A DNA stretch of 64,000 bases from Spirosoma endbachense (lineage in GTDB: Bacteria; Bacteroidota; Bacteroidia; Cytophagales; Spirosomataceae), in assembly GCF_010233585.1 (NCBI RefSeq), contig NZ_CP045997.1, positions 9,522,461 to 9,586,460 of the forward strand, in the 5' to 3' direction. Numbering within the stretch: the stretch's first letter is position 1; the number at the start of each line of letters is the position of its first letter. The notes beneath the pieces are model-generated. The model saw nothing but the letters and a program-made list of their open reading frames with translations. It was not told the DNA's origin and did no database searches. The position numbers were made by a program, and so were the translations under genes. Shown one piece after another: positions 26,808 through 36,393 of this stretch.

Positions 26808-27614
26808 TTAAAGTCTTCCTTGCCAAACGCTGTAATCCGAAAATTGGTTTGGGACAAGAGGAGGGGCGTTAAAAATTCCATATACTGTCGAGCCGGAACC
26901 GCTCATACTGGCATAAACCGCTCCTGAATCATAGAGCTGTTGTTTGATTTCACTCAATACCGGATAGCTCGGAAACAGGCTGGTTTCAAAATCATTATGG
27001 ACCGTTTGCTGCCAGGTTTCAATCGGTTCCTGAAGGTGTTTCCGTAAGGATTGCTCAGGTTTGTGAGGGCGCACATTCGCATACGCTTCGGCGGTAGAAA
27101 TGGCTATGTTTGGGTAAACAAGCAGGATGTAATAGCCGCTTAGATCAAGGGCTATTTCTTCAAATACATCGCCTTTTTCGAGGCAATAAGCGGGTTTGTT
27201 TTCAATAAAAAACGCACAATCACTACCTAGTTTTCGGGCATAGGCCTGCAGGTGCGAACCGCTCAAGCCTAATTTAAACTGCTCGTTGAGGAGATTGAGC
27301 GCAAAAGCAGCATCGGCAGAACCGCCCCCTAAACCAGCCCCAATCGGAACAATTTTATGCAAATGCATCTGAACCGGCGGCAAGTCAAAATCAGCTTTTA
27401 CTAGCTCATAAGCACGAACGCAGAGATTTGCCGAAGTATTGCCGGGAATAGGGAGCCCGCTGCTGCTAAAACTAAAGCTCTCCGCCGAAATTACTTCCAG
27501 CATATCGGTCCATCCGACCGGATAAAAACAAGATTGAAGATTATGAAAACCATCGGTCCGTTTTTCGGTAATGAGCAGTCCGAGGTTTATTTTGGCGTTT
27601 GGAAAAGTAAGCAT
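26808..27614 (-). CDS. ispE: 4-diphosphocytidyl-2-C-methyl-D-erythritol kinase
   Basis: A 268-residue GHMP kinase. The N-terminus MLTFPNAKINLGLLITEKR with DGFHNLQS is diagnostic for IspE, the ATP loop VPIGAGLGGGSADAAFAL covers residues 89-106, and YASMSGSGSTVYGIF is the C-terminal glycine loop. It phosphorylates CDP-methylerythritol in the MEP isoprenoid pathway. Length matches the family's usual range of about 260-290. Its stop is 82 bases from the cox3-like start on the same strand. Confidence 0.95.
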   Translation of the reverse strand: MLTFPNAKINLGLLITEKRTDGFHNLQSCFYPVGWTDMLEVISAESFSFSSSGLPIPGNTSANLCVRAYELVKADFDLPPVQMHLHKIVPIGAGLGGGSADAAFALNLLNEQFKLGLSGSHLQAYARKLGSDCAFFIENKPAYCLEKGDVFEEIALDLSGYYILLVYPNIAISTAEAYANVRPHKPEQSLRKHLQEPIETWQQTVHNDFETSLFPSYPVLSEIKQQLYDSGAVYASMSGSGSTVYGIFNAPPLVPNQFSDYSVWQGRL

Positions 27615-27698
27615 TGACGCAAATGATGACGGGATACCAGTGCCGTTATGAACGATGAATGTACAATAGGTGCCTCATCATTCATAATTCATCACGCA

Positions 27699-30149
27699 TC
27701 ATTTTATTGACACCACCTTAAACTCTGTCCGGCGATTCCGCTGATGTTCGGCATCGGTGCAGATAACACCATCGGTACAGTTGTTCACTAACTGCGACTC
27801 ACCCATCCCAATAGCCACCATGCGCTTACGGCTAATTCCTCTCGAATTGAGGTAATTGGCAACGGCTTTAGCCCGTTCGGTCGATAGTATTTTGTTGTGA
27901 CCCGCATCGCCCCGGCTGTCGGTATGGGATCGAATTTCGATGACTAACGACGGATATTTACGCATCGTAGCGACCAGTCGATCTAATTCACGAGCCGCAT
28001 CCGGGCGGAGGCTGTACCGATCCAGATCGTAATAAATGTTATCAATCGTGACAACATCACCAACACTAAGCATGCGTAAATCAGCCGACAATTCCTTTGG
28101 TTTTGCCTTTTTGGGAAGCCGTTTGATTCGATTGGTATTTGTTCCAAACTCCGGTTTCGACGCAACCAGTGTATAATCACAGCCAGGGTCAAGATCGAAG
28201 CTATAACGTCCATCGGAGCCGGTCACGTATTCAAGCTGCGTACGATCACACTCGTTCCGGAGCCGGACCGTTACGCCCTCGATGGGTCGACGGTCGCGTT
28301 CACTTATTACGATTCCTGTAATTCGCGAACGCGTCAACGAAACAGGCCCTGCCGATGCATCCGGAATGGTATCCATAATCACCGTAGGTTTCATCATTGA
28401 TATCTCAAGCCGTGTAGGTTGATCGTCGGTTAGCGCGCGAGTCGTAAAACCAATCGTGCTGTTGATGTAGCCGTCGCGACTGGCCTGAAAAGTAAAATTA
28501 TTGTTTCCCTCCAGGCATATGCGCACCAGTCCGTTGCGGTCGGTTGTTATGGTCTGATCCGGACGGCCTTCGCCCTTCGCTTTCACCAGTACTGTAACGC
28601 TGTCTAAGGGTGCATCGGTGTTTGTATCGTACAGCCGAATCGTCAGGTCACGGCATCCAAAAAGTGAACTTTCCCGAACGAAACGATAGATATTATCATT
28701 GCCATCACGCCGGCTACTACTGAAGTACCCGCCACGCCGACCGGCGTCGGTAATCAGGCCAAAATCATCTTCAGCGGAGTTGATCGGTGCATCCAGATGC
28801 TCAACCGACTGTACTGTCGACGGATTGGCTAACGTGGCGAAAAAGACATCCAGAGCGCCAAGCCCACCACGACCATCAGACGAGAAATAGAGATTACCGG
28901 CATCGTCAACAAAGGGAAACAGTTCATTTCCTTTTGTATTCACGGTTTGCCCAAGATTAACCGGTCTTCCCCATTGGCCATTCAGGAAGCGGCTAACGTA
29001 AATATCCGTCCCCCCAAACCCGCCGGGCATATCTGACGCAAAGTAAAGGAACTGTTCATCTCGGCTCAGGGTTGGGTGACCAACCGAGTATTCATCGCTG
29101 TTAAAAGGCAGTTCTTCAACGTCGATCCAGATTCCATTTTGCTGGCGAGCTGTATAGAGTTTAAGTTTGTTAACCCCTTCATCGCTCTTTCCGGAGCGGC
29201 CTTCATTGTAGTTATTCCGCGTAAAAATAATGCGGGAACCATCTTTGGAGAAGGTTGCCGGCCCTTCGTGGTATTTGGTATTAATTGTTTTACTGAATCG
29301 TTGCCCGGAACTTGTAGATCGAACATCGTAACCCAATCCCTCTGTAATGTTGATGCTGGCATCAAAACCGGGCACCGTTCGTGAATCGTTGGCCGTTGGT
29401 CGCGTATATTCATCGCTACCCACCTGCCGTTCGTTTTTTATCCGCTCGTTTACCGGCTTACTGGTACTTCCATCGGCATTGATGATACTGGCTATTTTCA
29501 GGCTATTCCGATTCGGAACATAAAACAAATCCAGGTAACCAGCTCCTCCGCCATTCCCTTTGGTTTCAATAGCGGAGCCTCCTTTTTTACCAGATACATA
29601 TACCAATCCTTCCTGATAAAACGCCGGACTAAATTCTTCTCCTGCTGAATTCAGGGCCAGGTATTCTAATCGGTAACGGATCGCTTCTTTTCGACCACCT
29701 GAAATGGGAACATCACCGTCTGGCGTTACTGATGGTCGACGAGAGGGTGTATTTTCCCGTAATTGCAGGTATCGTTCATATTGTTTTTGCGATTCCTGAT
29801 ACTTTCCATTACTGGCCAGCGTCTGCGCAAACTGCAATAGTTGCTGTGGATCTTCATCCGTTCCGTTGGTCAGGGCCTCCCGATAATAGCGTTCGGCTTT
29901 CACGCCATCGCCAACCTGCTGATAAGCGTAAGCCAATTTCCCCTGCGCTGTGGCTTTCTGGGCAGTAGTAAGCTGGTCGCCCTGTTCTGACAGGATCTGC
30001 GTGTAGGCATCAATAGCGCGGCCATACGCTTTATAACTGAGCAGGCGTTCTGCCTGCCGTAATAACGAATCTGCCTGTGACCAGGCCGTTGTTGAACAGC
30101 CAAGCCATAGTAACACGCCCAAAATCAGCTTTACCCAACTTGTTCTCAT
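27699..30149 (-). CDS. TPR / beta-propeller / carboxypeptidase-regulatory / OmpA protein (PorE-like)
   Basis: Start chosen at the ATG at 30149 (816 residues) so that the signal peptide MRTSWVKLILGVLLWLGCS comes first; the longer frame adds 24 residues. Domains in order: TPR repeats (~residues 30-130, SYKAYGRAIDAYTQILSEQG), PD40/WD40-like propeller blades (ITFSKDGSRIIFTRNN-type and LSRDEQFLYFASDMPGGFGG), a carboxypeptidase-regulatory-like beta-sandwich (ITGIVISERDRRPIEGVTVR), and a C-terminal OmpA peptidoglycan-binding domain (IYYDLDRYSLRPDAARELDR, EIRSHTDSRG). This is the PorE architecture of the type IX secretion system, linking outer membrane and peptidoglycan. Several Bacteroidota paralogues share the order, so PorE itself is not certain. 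Confidence 0.85.
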   Translation of the reverse strand: MRTSWVKLILGVLLWLGCSTTAWSQADSLLRQAERLLSYKAYGRAIDAYTQILSEQGDQLTTAQKATAQGKLAYAYQQVGDGVKAERYYREALTNGTDEDPQQLLQFAQTLASNGKYQESQKQYERYLQLRENTPSRRPSVTPDGDVPISGGRKEAIRYRLEYLALNSAGEEFSPAFYQEGLVYVSGKKGGSAIETKGNGGGAGYLDLFYVPNRNSLKIASIINADGSTSKPVNERIKNERQVGSDEYTRPTANDSRTVPGFDASINITEGLGYDVRSTSSGQRFSKTINTKYHEGPATFSKDGSRIIFTRNNYNEGRSGKSDEGVNKLKLYTARQQNGIWIDVEELPFNSDEYSVGHPTLSRDEQFLYFASDMPGGFGGTDIYVSRFLNGQWGRPVNLGQTVNTKGNELFPFVDDAGNLYFSSDGRGGLGALDVFFATLANPSTVQSVEHLDAPINSAEDDFGLITDAGRRGGYFSSSRRDGNDNIYRFVRESSLFGCRDLTIRLYDTNTDAPLDSVTVLVKAKGEGRPDQTITTDRNGLVRICLEGNNNFTFQASRDGYINSTIGFTTRALTDDQPTRLEISMMKPTVIMDTIPDASAGPVSLTRSRITGIVISERDRRPIEGVTVRLRNECDRTQLEYVTGSDGRYSFDLDPGCDYTLVASKPEFGTNTNRIKRLPKKAKPKELSADLRMLSVGDVVTIDNIYYDLDRYSLRPDAARELDRLVATMRKYPSLVIEIRSHTDSRGDAGHNKILSTERAKAVANYLNSRGISRKRMVAIGMGESQLVNNCTDGVICTDAEHQRNRRTEFKVVSIK

Positions 30150-30264
30150 TGGTATCGTACTTACGTCCGGCAAAGCCGGTTCTGATCTATCAATTGGCAG
30201 ATTTACCGCCTTAAAGTTCACTTCTCAAAAATCAACGGGCCAGCGTCAAAAAACCTGACTTAGA

Positions 30265-31230
30265 TCAGCCCAGACTGTCAGCCAGACAGTACCTTTTCTT
30301 CCAGAAGCCAGTTGACTCCCTAGTAGGTAATGTTGTATCAGCTCCACGACCTGTGTAGGCCGGATTTGCCACTAATCCACTAGCCGCACGCACCTGTACT
30401 GGCTGTATTCCTGCATCCAAAGCAGTAAATACAGGGTCCAGATTATCAGAAATCTGTAGCTGTGTCAACGCACGTTTGCCATCATTCACCGCTGTTAATT
30501 GATATGTCAGTTCGACCAACCGCGCAGCACCTTCCACAATCCAAACTGGCTCACTTACTTTCTTACTTAAACCTACAATCGCCCGCGGAGCAACCGGAGC
30601 AACTACCGCAATTTGTGCTGAGGCACCTCCGCAAGGACCGCTCCCAACAAGGTCAGGCCTATTTAGGGTAAACGGATTAGCAACCAGTCCTTCTCCATTA
30701 CTCTGCAAGGCAGCCTGGGTAGCTGAGCTACCGAGCCTGCCTTGCAAACATACAACGCCTTTTAACCATTCCAGCGTGTCAAGGCGAATACCTGAGTTTA
30801 GGCGGTTGGTGCTAAATGCTTTTGACAAATCAGCCGTCTGGAAGGGGTAGCTATGCGTAAGTGTATGAGTTAAGGCGAACTTCTGGTTAAACGGCAGGAC
30901 GGTTATCGACTTAGCTTCTGAATTATCATTTCGGCAGGAGCCAATTTCACAAATAGCCCGAAACGTGGCCGTTATATAAGGAGTTACCGAATGAACCACT
31001 GCTTTGCCCCCATCAGACCAACGAGCATGCCCTGCGCAGCCCGTAGCCATCAGCGAGACAACTTCATTACGGCATATAGATTTGGCTGTACCTATGATAA
31101 GGGGTGGCTCTGGGTTTTGGCATGTATCAGCCAATGGATACATTCTGGCAACAGAATAATTTGTTACCATGATCCCCATAATCACCCACAAAATATTTTG
31201 TATAAATTTATTCAGTAGCCGTTTTGTCAT
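30265..31230 (-). pseudogene. Frameshifted relic of a secreted DUF11-type repeat protein
   Basis: The open frame is 321 residues: a signal-like N-terminus (IQNILWVIMGIMVTNYSVA), a Cys-rich Ig-like part (CAGHARWSDGGKAVV), then pieces of DUF11-like units (LTQLQISDNLDPVFTALDAG, SGLVANPAYTGRGADTTL). Right after DTTL, near base 30318, the frame turns into unlikely sequence (PTRESTGFWKKRYCLADSLG). Moving one base restores a family-like continuation (LLGSQLASGRKGTVWLTVWA, then DLSQVF) to a stop near 30255. An earlier unit (LVANPFTLNRPDLVG) also lacks its front half. So it seems a shrunken, frameshifted remnant; a sequencing error in the CCTACTA region is the alternative. Confidence 0.65.
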
Positions 31231-31517
31231 ACATCCTGCATAATATCAGTATAGTAGACGAATATCATGCCAAGCGCTGCTGAAAGTAACACATGAAGGG
31301 AAGTTGAGTAGTATTCAATTTAGATTCGACCACTTATTGTTCTAATGGCAAGGCGGATTCAGCTGATAAGTCCTTGTAAAAAGTAAGGCTCTAATTCCTC
31401 ACAAACCATGCCAACGTTATCAATCTTGTGCACCTAGAGAACTACAAAAAGCTACTAGACTTATAGAAAAATACTTTTTTAGTAACTTTTTACTCAACAA
31501 GTTTTACATAAACTCTG

Positions 31518-32915
31518 TTACGTTAACTCAAAAATCTGATCAACGCTATCAGGTAGTTCTCCCCGGTCGTGTGTAACAAACAAAATAGTCTTGTTGGGCA
31601 ACGAATCCAGCAACTGCCGGGCCAGTTGAATACGATGGGCGTCCATTGCCTGAAATGGCTCGTCAAGAATTAACACAGGTGCATTTTTGAGCAAGGCCCG
31701 CACCAGCAAGGCAAGCCGTTGTTCGCCGACAGATAAGGTTCCAAAAGCGCGATCTATTAACTGCACTATGCCAAAGTAGGACAATAGGCTATGTAAGTCG
31801 GTTTCAGCGTTGGCTGGCACACGGGCAGGAACGGTCAGGGTATCGGTCAGACCCGTAAAGGCAACCTGGGCAACGGTCAGATGCTGAGGAAAATATAAAT
31901 GTAGCTCAGGAGAAACAAAGCCTATCCGACGTTTAACATCCCAGATACTCTCGCCTTTACCCCGTCGATGCTCAAATACACGAACATCGTTTGCATAAGC
32001 CTGCGGATGATCCCCATATAGTAAGCTTAGCAATACCGATTTACCTGCCCCATTTCGCCCCATCAAAGCCCAGCGTTCATTCACTTTTACGGCCCAGTTG
32101 ATGGAATCCAGAATAACCCGATCACCATAACGCACACTAACATCGGTGAGTCGGAACGCTTCCGAAAAATCAGCAGGCTTTGCGGGGGTTTCCAAAGTAG
32201 GAAATGATGGATTCGTCGGAATCACTCCTGTCCAGACACTGTTTTGTTTAGGACCTGCTTCCACCATCCGTCCTTTTTCCAGCGCCAGTACATGGGTAAT
32301 AAAGGGAGGTAGCTGATCAGGTTCAGCTGCCACTACAAGCGTAAGTCCATGATGAATGAGATCGCCCAGCCAATGGCTCAAGTCCTGGCGAAAAGCAGCA
32401 TCAAGCCCCACAAAGGGATTATCGAGCAAGAGTAACTCAGTATGTTGTAACAATGCACGGCCAATTCGAGCTTTCCGGGTCTGCCCATTTGACAGTTTTA
32501 TGAATGCCGAATCAAGGAGAGGTTCAAGCCCGAGCCGTTGTACTAAAGCCGTATCTTCTACTGACCCAGAAAAGCGCAGATAGTCGCGTAATGTCAACGC
32601 GGGTTTTCCGCCATGAGAGTCACTCATGGTTGCGTGATAACGCTGCTGATAAAAATGTCCGCTATAGGAGAACTGCTGCGACTCTTCTTTGAACGAGACA
32701 AATGCAGCAAACTGTCTACGGATTAGCGTACCCGGTACGACTGGTAGTTGGCCAGCCAGTGCTTGCAGAAGTGTGGTTTTACCGCTGCCAGTGGGTCCAG
32801 TAATAGCCCAGCATTCGCCCGAGCGAATCGTTACGGTTAGCTCTGACAGGATAACCTTGCCAGATCTACTGACTGAAAAATTTTTTAACGCTATTAAATC
32901 GGTTTGAGTAGACAT
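31518..32915 (-). CDS. Twin ABC-domain ATPase (ModF/PhrA-like)
   Basis: A 465-residue protein made of two ABC ATPase domains and no membrane segments. The first has Walker A GPTGSGKTTLLQ and signature LSNGQTRKARIGRAL; the second has GRNGAGKSVLLS, signature LSVGEQRLALLVRAL and Walker B VLILDEPF. This matches E. coli ModF (also called PhrA) in size and layout. No permease or molybdate-binding protein lies beside it. Function of the family is poorly defined, so only the ATPase call is firm. Confidence 0.85.
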   Translation of the reverse strand: MSTQTDLIALKNFSVSRSGKVILSELTVTIRSGECWAITGPTGSGKTTLLQALAGQLPVVPGTLIRRQFAAFVSFKEESQQFSYSGHFYQQRYHATMSDSHGGKPALTLRDYLRFSGSVEDTALVQRLGLEPLLDSAFIKLSNGQTRKARIGRALLQHTELLLLDNPFVGLDAAFRQDLSHWLGDLIHHGLTLVVAAEPDQLPPFITHVLALEKGRMVEAGPKQNSVWTGVIPTNPSFPTLETPAKPADFSEAFRLTDVSVRYGDRVILDSINWAVKVNERWALMGRNGAGKSVLLSLLYGDHPQAYANDVRVFEHRRGKGESIWDVKRRIGFVSPELHLYFPQHLTVAQVAFTGLTDTLTVPARVPANAETDLHSLLSYFGIVQLIDRAFGTLSVGEQRLALLVRALLKNAPVLILDEPFQAMDAHRIQLARQLLDSLPNKTILFVTHDRGELPDSVDQIFELT

Positions 32916-32983
32916 GAAATAAGCCGGGAGAACAACTTCGCAAAGTTATCCACACGGCTTATTTCTTTACGTATTGCGCTCAA

Positions 32984-33508
32984 TTAATACGTCATAGAAG
33001 AGGGTCGAGTCGTTGTTGTCGACGACGGACGGCTGTTTGTACGGGTTGGCGGATTACCAGTCGTACCGCCATTTACACGGTCGGTCGTACCCATTGTTGG
33101 CTGGCTACCGGTAGTAGAACCGCTGTTCATCGTACCGGTTCCGGTTGAATAGGATCCAGACGTTGTACTACCTGTGCCTGTAGCTCCGGTGGTACCAGTC
33201 GTACCCGTACCGTATGTTGTTCCTGTATTTGTGGTGCCGGTATTTGTTGGTGGCTGGGTACCAGTCGTACCAGTACCATACGTTGTTCCGTTATTTATGG
33301 TACCCGTATTCGTAGGTGGCTGAGCCGTACCGGTTTGCGGCTGCGATTGGTAGGTCCCAGTATTTGTGCCCGTATTCTGACCGTTCGAATAAGTACCAGT
33401 GTTTGTCGTACCCGTCGTTCCGGTTGAACCCGTGTTCGTCGTCTGTGCTTGTGCATTAAGGGCCAGGCCGGCTGCCAGCATGAAACCCATCATTAGTATC
33501 TTTTTCAT
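32984..33508 (-). CDS. Thr/Gly/Asn-rich low-complexity secreted protein
   Basis: Start chosen at the ATG at 33508 (174 residues), giving the signal peptide MKKILMMGFMLAAGLALNAQAQ; the longer frame would put 18 residues in front. The mature part is almost entirely T, G, N, S, Q, Y and P, with two near-identical tandem units beginning PPTNTGT and containing GTTYGTGTTGT. No known domain, no cysteine. It ends near the start of the twin-ABC gene, with 68 bases between. Function unknown; surface or periplasmic filler, adhesin-like, is only a guess. Confidence 0.7.
   Translation of the reverse strand: MKKILMMGFMLAAGLALNAQAQTTNTGSTGTTGTTNTGTYSNGQNTGTNTGTYQSQPQTGTAQPPTNTGTINNGTTYGTGTTGTQPPTNTGTTNTGTTYGTGTTGTTGATGTGSTTSGSYSTGTGTMNSGSTTGSQPTMGTTDRVNGGTTGNPPTRTNSRPSSTTTTRPSSMTY
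33200..33340 (-). repeat. Tandem 66-bp coding repeat in the Thr/Gly-rich gene
   Basis: Two adjacent 22-codon units (PPTNTGTxNxGTTYGTGTTGT plus one) differ at a few codons. Shorter N/T-G-T repeats run through the rest of the gene. Confidence 0.6.
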
Positions 33509-33830
33509 AGTTGAGTTATATTGATTATCTCTTTTCACCTGATATTCTATAGTATAACTCAACTAATAAGGTGTTGTTTAACTTTTTTTAGTTTTTTTTC
33601 CTGTAAAAGTTAGGAAATCCGTGCTTTTACAGTTTGCAGAAAATAATATAAACTACTAATTATCAATAATTTACCTTCCATAAAGTCTAATAATCGCACT
33701 AAATTAACATAGATACGTAAAATCCTGAATCACTACGCTCTTATCAACAACTTTTCACGTCAACTACTTAATTCTATCCCAGGAATATCAATTGTAAAGG
33801 CTGCTTTGCGCCGAGCTAATCCGGGAAAGT
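33509..33830. other. 322-base AT-rich intergenic region, no gene seen
   Basis: Leader region of the Thr/Gly-rich gene and space behind the sigma-factor gene. It holds poly-T tracts around 33580-33600 but no convincing frame or hairpin. Confidence 0.5.
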
Positions 33831-34397
33831 TCAGCAGCATTCATAACGGACAATACCGATTTTTTTAAGTTTCACTTTCAATGAATTTTTAGCACGGACC
33901 AGTTGTGATTTGGAAGTACCTTCGGAAATATCCAGCAATTGAGCGATTTCGGGATGGTTATAACCATCCATGACATGCAACTTAAAGACCATCCGATAAC
34001 CATCGGGTAGTTCATGCACCAGTTTGGCTACTTCATCGGCCGATAAGCGGGCAAACGTGTCGCGATAATCATGTGTACTACATTCGAGTGCGGCTTCGCC
34101 TATATCGTCCAGACGATCTGTTTCATATCGTTGCTGCTGGTTCTTATGATAAGCATTGATAGCGGTATTAACCATTACCCGTTTCATCCAGTGAAGCATT
34201 CGTTCGGGTTGTTCAATGGTATGGAGTTGCTGAAAAATCCGGATAAATCCCTCCTGAAACATATCTTCGGCTTCAGGCCGATTGCGGGCATACCGACGAT
34301 GCAACCCCATCAGGCGCCCCTTGAATCGTTGATATAATACGGTTTGTGCACGAGGGTCATTCCGCTGACACGCCCGAAGAAGCTCCAAATCTGTCAT
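33831..34397 (-). CDS. ECF-type RNA polymerase sigma factor
   Basis: Start chosen at the ATG at 34397 (188 residues, MTDLELLRACQRNDPRAQTV); a TTG at 34454 would add 19 residues. Region 2 is visible at RNRPEAEDMFQEGFIRIFQQL and region 4 at HELPDGYRMVFKLHVMDGYN followed by HPEIAQLLDISEGTSKSQLV, the DNA-binding helix-turn-helix. It should direct RNA polymerase to a specific promoter set. No anti-sigma factor gene lies beside it. Confidence 0.9.
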   Translation of the reverse strand: MTDLELLRACQRNDPRAQTVLYQRFKGRLMGLHRRYARNRPEAEDMFQEGFIRIFQQLHTIEQPERMLHWMKRVMVNTAINAYHKNQQQRYETDRLDDIGEAALECSTHDYRDTFARLSADEVAKLVHELPDGYRMVFKLHVMDGYNHPEIAQLLDISEGTSKSQLVRAKNSLKVKLKKIGIVRYECC

Positions 34398-34522
34398 GAG
34401 TTTTCGATCAATAGCTTCCCATTTATAGTCAACCGAATCATTATGTGAAAACAATTCGTGGCGTTGTTACAACCAAACCCGACTACCTATGCTAAAAGCT
34501 TAAATGATCAAAATCATCAACT

Positions 34523-34565
34523 AAAAAAAGGGGGGTGAGCAACCCGTTGCCCACCCCCCTTTTTA
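34523..34565 (-). terminator. Terminator behind the GMC oxidoreductase gene
   Basis: GGGGGGTG-GCAAC pairs with GTTGC-CACCCCCC, flanked by A and T runs, 16 bases past the GMC stop. Confidence 0.85.
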
Positions 34566-34580
34566 TGAAAACGTACTTTA

Positions 34581-36299
34581 TTAGAGATTCCCCTTTTTCA
34601 TTTCTTTTACAGCGAAATCGGCAGCGCGAGCCGTTAGGGCCATGTATGTTAGCGAAGGATTCACACACGATGCTGATGTCATACAGGCTCCGTCGGTGTT
34701 AAACACGTTTTTAACCGTATGGATCTGATTGTGCGCGTTCAGGATCGACGTTTTTGGATCACGACCCATGCGGGCAGTACCCATTTCGTGAATGCCAATA
34801 CCCGGATGCTTCGACTCATCGTTGTATGGGGTCACGTTTTTAATACCAGCCGCTTCGAGCATTTCGGCCGCATCGTTCATCATGTCGATGCGCATTTTTT
34901 TCTCGTTTTCGCCGTAAGCCGCGTCAAACACAATCAGGGGCAGTCCCCATTTGTCTTTCTGATCGGGCGATAGCGTCATGCGGTTGTTCGGATCGGCAAT
35001 CATTTCACCGAAGCCGCCCAGGCTCATCGTCCATGGACCGGGTTTGGTCAGGCTGTCTTTGAAATCACCACCAAAACCTTCCATGCCATTTCCACGGCCC
35101 CAGCCACCCCGACCGGCACCACCCTGATAGCCAAAGCCACGAACATAATCGCGTTTGTCGCCAGCCCAGTTGCGGTAACGTGGTACATAAACTCCATTGG
35201 CCCGCCGACCATAATAATACTGATCCTCCATGCCATCAAACGTGCCAGCCGCTCCAACCGCCAGGTGGTGGTCCATAATGTTCCGGCCAAGCTGGTCAGA
35301 CTCATTACCCATTCCATTCGGGAACCGGTGCGACTTTGAGTTCATCAGAATCGACGTACTGGCAAATGCCGACGCATTCAGGAAGATAATCCGGGCATAA
35401 TACTCACGAACTTCTTTCGTATTCTGATCGATCACGCGAACACCGGTGGCCTTTCCTTTTTTCTCGTCATACAGGACTTCAGCCACAATCGAATCAGGAC
35501 GAAGCGTTAACCGGCCCGTTTTGACAGCGGCTGGCAACGTCGCCGACTGCGTGCTAAAATAAGCGCCATATGGACAGCCGCGCATACATTGGTTACGGAA
35601 TTGGCAGGCCGCCCGGCCCAGATCGTAATGCAGTTGTTTGGGTGCAGTCAGGTGAGCCGTGCGACCCATTGTAACCGTGCGGGCTGGGAAGGCTTTCTCA
35701 ATTTTCTTTTTCGCTTCCTTCTCCAGACAATTCATCTGCATGGGTGGCAGGTAATTACCATCCGGCAGAACATCAAGACCGTCTTTACTACCCGAAATAC
35801 CAGCGAAGGTTTCTACGTAATTATACCAGGGGGCAAGGTCTTCATAGCGGATAGGCCAGTCGACACCGATACCCTCTTTGGCATTCGCCATAAAGTCTTC
35901 TTTGTTCAACCGATAGCTCTGGCGTCCCCACATCAGGGAGCGGCCGCCTACGTGGTATCCCCGAATCCAGTCTACCTTCCGTTTTTCGAGGTATGGATTC
36001 TCTTTATCGTTCTCAAAAAAGTGACGCCATTCTTCATTGGCGGTATAGCCCGTACGCATGTTTGCCCAGTATTCTTCAGCAGCCATGGTTGTAATACGAC
36101 CCCGGTGCGGAAAATCCCACGGGTTATTGGTTGCGGTAGGATAGCCTTCAATGTGTTTCACATCGCGCCCGCGCTCCAGCATCAATACTTTCAGGCCTTT
36201 CTGGGTCAGCTCTTTAGCAGCCCAGCCTCCCGAAATACCTGACCCTACGACAATAGCGTCGTAAGTCATATCTTTTTTTGCGTCTATGTTAAGATTCAT
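34581..36299 (-). CDS. GMC family FAD oxidoreductase
   Basis: Start chosen at the ATG at 36299 (MNLNIDAKKDMTYDAIVVGS, 572 residues). The FAD-binding GxGxxG is in VVGSGISGGWAAKEL at about residues 16-30. GRNIMDHHLAVGA, the Cys-rich CQFRNQCMRGCPYGAYF, and the C-terminal GIHEMGTARMG with the active-site-type NPSLTYMALTARAADF are typical of the Bacteroidota GMC group related to gluconate and fructose dehydrogenases. It should oxidise a sugar or polyol with FAD. The gene downstream of its promoter region (36394) encodes the usual small partner, so the two probably form a complex. Confidence 0.93.
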   Translation of the reverse strand: MNLNIDAKKDMTYDAIVVGSGISGGWAAKELTQKGLKVLMLERGRDVKHIEGYPTATNNPWDFPHRGRITTMAAEEYWANMRTGYTANEEWRHFFENDKENPYLEKRKVDWIRGYHVGGRSLMWGRQSYRLNKEDFMANAKEGIGVDWPIRYEDLAPWYNYVETFAGISGSKDGLDVLPDGNYLPPMQMNCLEKEAKKKIEKAFPARTVTMGRTAHLTAPKQLHYDLGRAACQFRNQCMRGCPYGAYFSTQSATLPAAVKTGRLTLRPDSIVAEVLYDEKKGKATGVRVIDQNTKEVREYYARIIFLNASAFASTSILMNSKSHRFPNGMGNESDQLGRNIMDHHLAVGAAGTFDGMEDQYYYGRRANGVYVPRYRNWAGDKRDYVRGFGYQGGAGRGGWGRGNGMEGFGGDFKDSLTKPGPWTMSLGGFGEMIADPNNRMTLSPDQKDKWGLPLIVFDAAYGENEKKMRIDMMNDAAEMLEAAGIKNVTPYNDESKHPGIGIHEMGTARMGRDPKTSILNAHNQIHTVKNVFNTDGACMTSASCVNPSLTYMALTARAADFAVKEMKKGNL

Positions 36300-36302
36300 G
36301 AT

Positions 36303-36393
36303 TTTTAAATGGATAATGAATAATCGGGGTCGCCTGTAGGGGATAATGGAGAGACCTCCATTCAATTATTCATTGTGTATTATTCATTATACA
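36303..36393. repeat. AT-rich ATTCATT-type spacer repeat
   Basis: Between the two dehydrogenase genes lie words such as GATAATGAATAATC and, reversed, ATTCATTGTGTATTATTC. Similar words occur at 27650-27690 and in the 5' end of the gene at 44351. Confidence 0.4.

Noticed and set aside
35589..36242. 217-residue plus-strand frame opposite the GMC gene
   Set aside because: Antisense shadow; composition is that of a complementary strand of a GC-balanced coding gene.
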